The translations under genes and the position numbers were made by a program. A stretch of DNA of 64,000 nucleotides, taken from NCBI GenBank assembly GCA_031761405.1, contig JASEVX010000003.1, forward strand, positions 64,780,927 to 64,844,926, read 5' to 3'. The notes under the pieces are model-generated. The model saw only the letters and a list, made by a program, of their open reading frames with translations. It was not told the origin of the DNA and did not search any database. This document shows positions 63,575 through 64,000 of the stretch, in pieces (position 1 is the first letter of the stretch; each line of letters opens with the position of its first letter). The stretch comes from Serripes groenlandicus. Its lineage: Eukaryota; Mollusca; Bivalvia; Cardiida; Cardiidae.

Positions 63575-64000
63575 TGTAGAAAAATGTTGTTAACACTATA
63601 GACACTGCATTTTTGTATTGAGCAGTTTGAAACCTTGTCAGAAAGTTTGTCTTGATGATAGGCCAATTTCAAATATTGGTTATTTTGGATAAAACATTAG
63701 GGCACTAAGCTAAGTTGGAGGAAAATCTTGTTAAGACTCTGGAAGCTGCACTTTTAGCTTCAGCATGCTGAAAGTTTGTCAGAATGATTGTTTTTATTAT
63801 ATTTAGTTTGAATATGGGTAATGTTTGTTAACAAATTAGGTCACTATACCAAGTTGTAGGACAATCTTGATTTAACACTTAAGAGACCACAATTTTGACT
63901 TTAGCGGCTTGAAACTTTGTCAGACAGTTTTTCTTGACGATATACAGGCCAATTTAGACATCGGTCATGTTGAGTCAAAAATTAGGTCCCTTGATCAAAT
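63575..64000 (+). mobile_element. Family A HINE-like core, cut by window end
   Basis: Diverged family A units: AATCTTGTTAAGACTCTGGA, CAGCATGCTGAAAGTTTGTC, ATTAGGTCACTATACCAAG. No 5' or 3' terminus is in view. Confidence 0.75.

Overview
This is animal nuclear DNA. Coding sequence lies in short exons with GT/AG splice sites, separated by introns and long spacers full of interspersed repeats. The repeat types point to a bivalve mollusc: tRNA-derived SINEs, ~150-166 bp tandem-repeat elements with hairpin ends, TTAA-flanked MITEs, and repeats packed with TGACCTTGACC motifs. The organism call is an inference from repeat type and exon similarity. There are no bacterial operons, tRNA or rRNA genes, CRISPR arrays or viral genes.

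Genes: (1) 761-5622, minus strand: three exons with compatible phases encode the N-terminus of mitochondrial ribosomal protein mL44 (MRPL44); the rest lies beyond the left edge. (2) 8044-9928, plus strand: a two-exon gene for an unrecognised 96-residue basic protein, perhaps sharing a divergent promoter (5623-6125) with mL44. (3) 36091-37219, minus strand: a large 3' exon of a sushi/CCP-domain single-pass membrane protein. (4) 62302-62671, plus strand: a terminal exon resembling the end of a BEN domain. Weaker candidates are an exon at 56604-56753 and a promoter plus broken reading frame at 45015-45360. Two dead transposon genes remain: a Tc1-type transposase (38700-39079) and a non-LTR reverse transcriptase C-terminus (52282-52710).

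Repeats fill most of the rest. The most abundant is a ~200-230 bp TTAA-flanked MITE (TTAACCCTTTCCC ends, CTGCAGCAGACG subterminal motif, central hairpin), with about 30 full or partial copies. Next are tandem-repeat elements running from TTTTAGCTCRCCT to a 3' CTCTTGTT, in several sequence families that share the same termini and go in at T-rich sites, which suggests non-autonomous Helentron (HINE)-like elements. Three tRNA-derived SINE groups are present. Nested insertions give a clear order of events: a four-layer nest at 24997-27089, a three-layer nest at 37987-40169 and a two-layer nest at 17223-18341.

Satellites: a 52-bp array (31980-33075); a 45-bp array (48660-50640) inside a ~3.9 kb inverted structure centred on a (TCTG)n tract; and two loci of a 166-bp repeat (21057-22409 and 42310-43701), one showing an alternating two-monomer higher-order pattern. 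The long open frames in the 45-bp and 52-bp arrays are repeat artefacts. No new immune or defence system can be supported; the interest lies in the mobile-element architecture.
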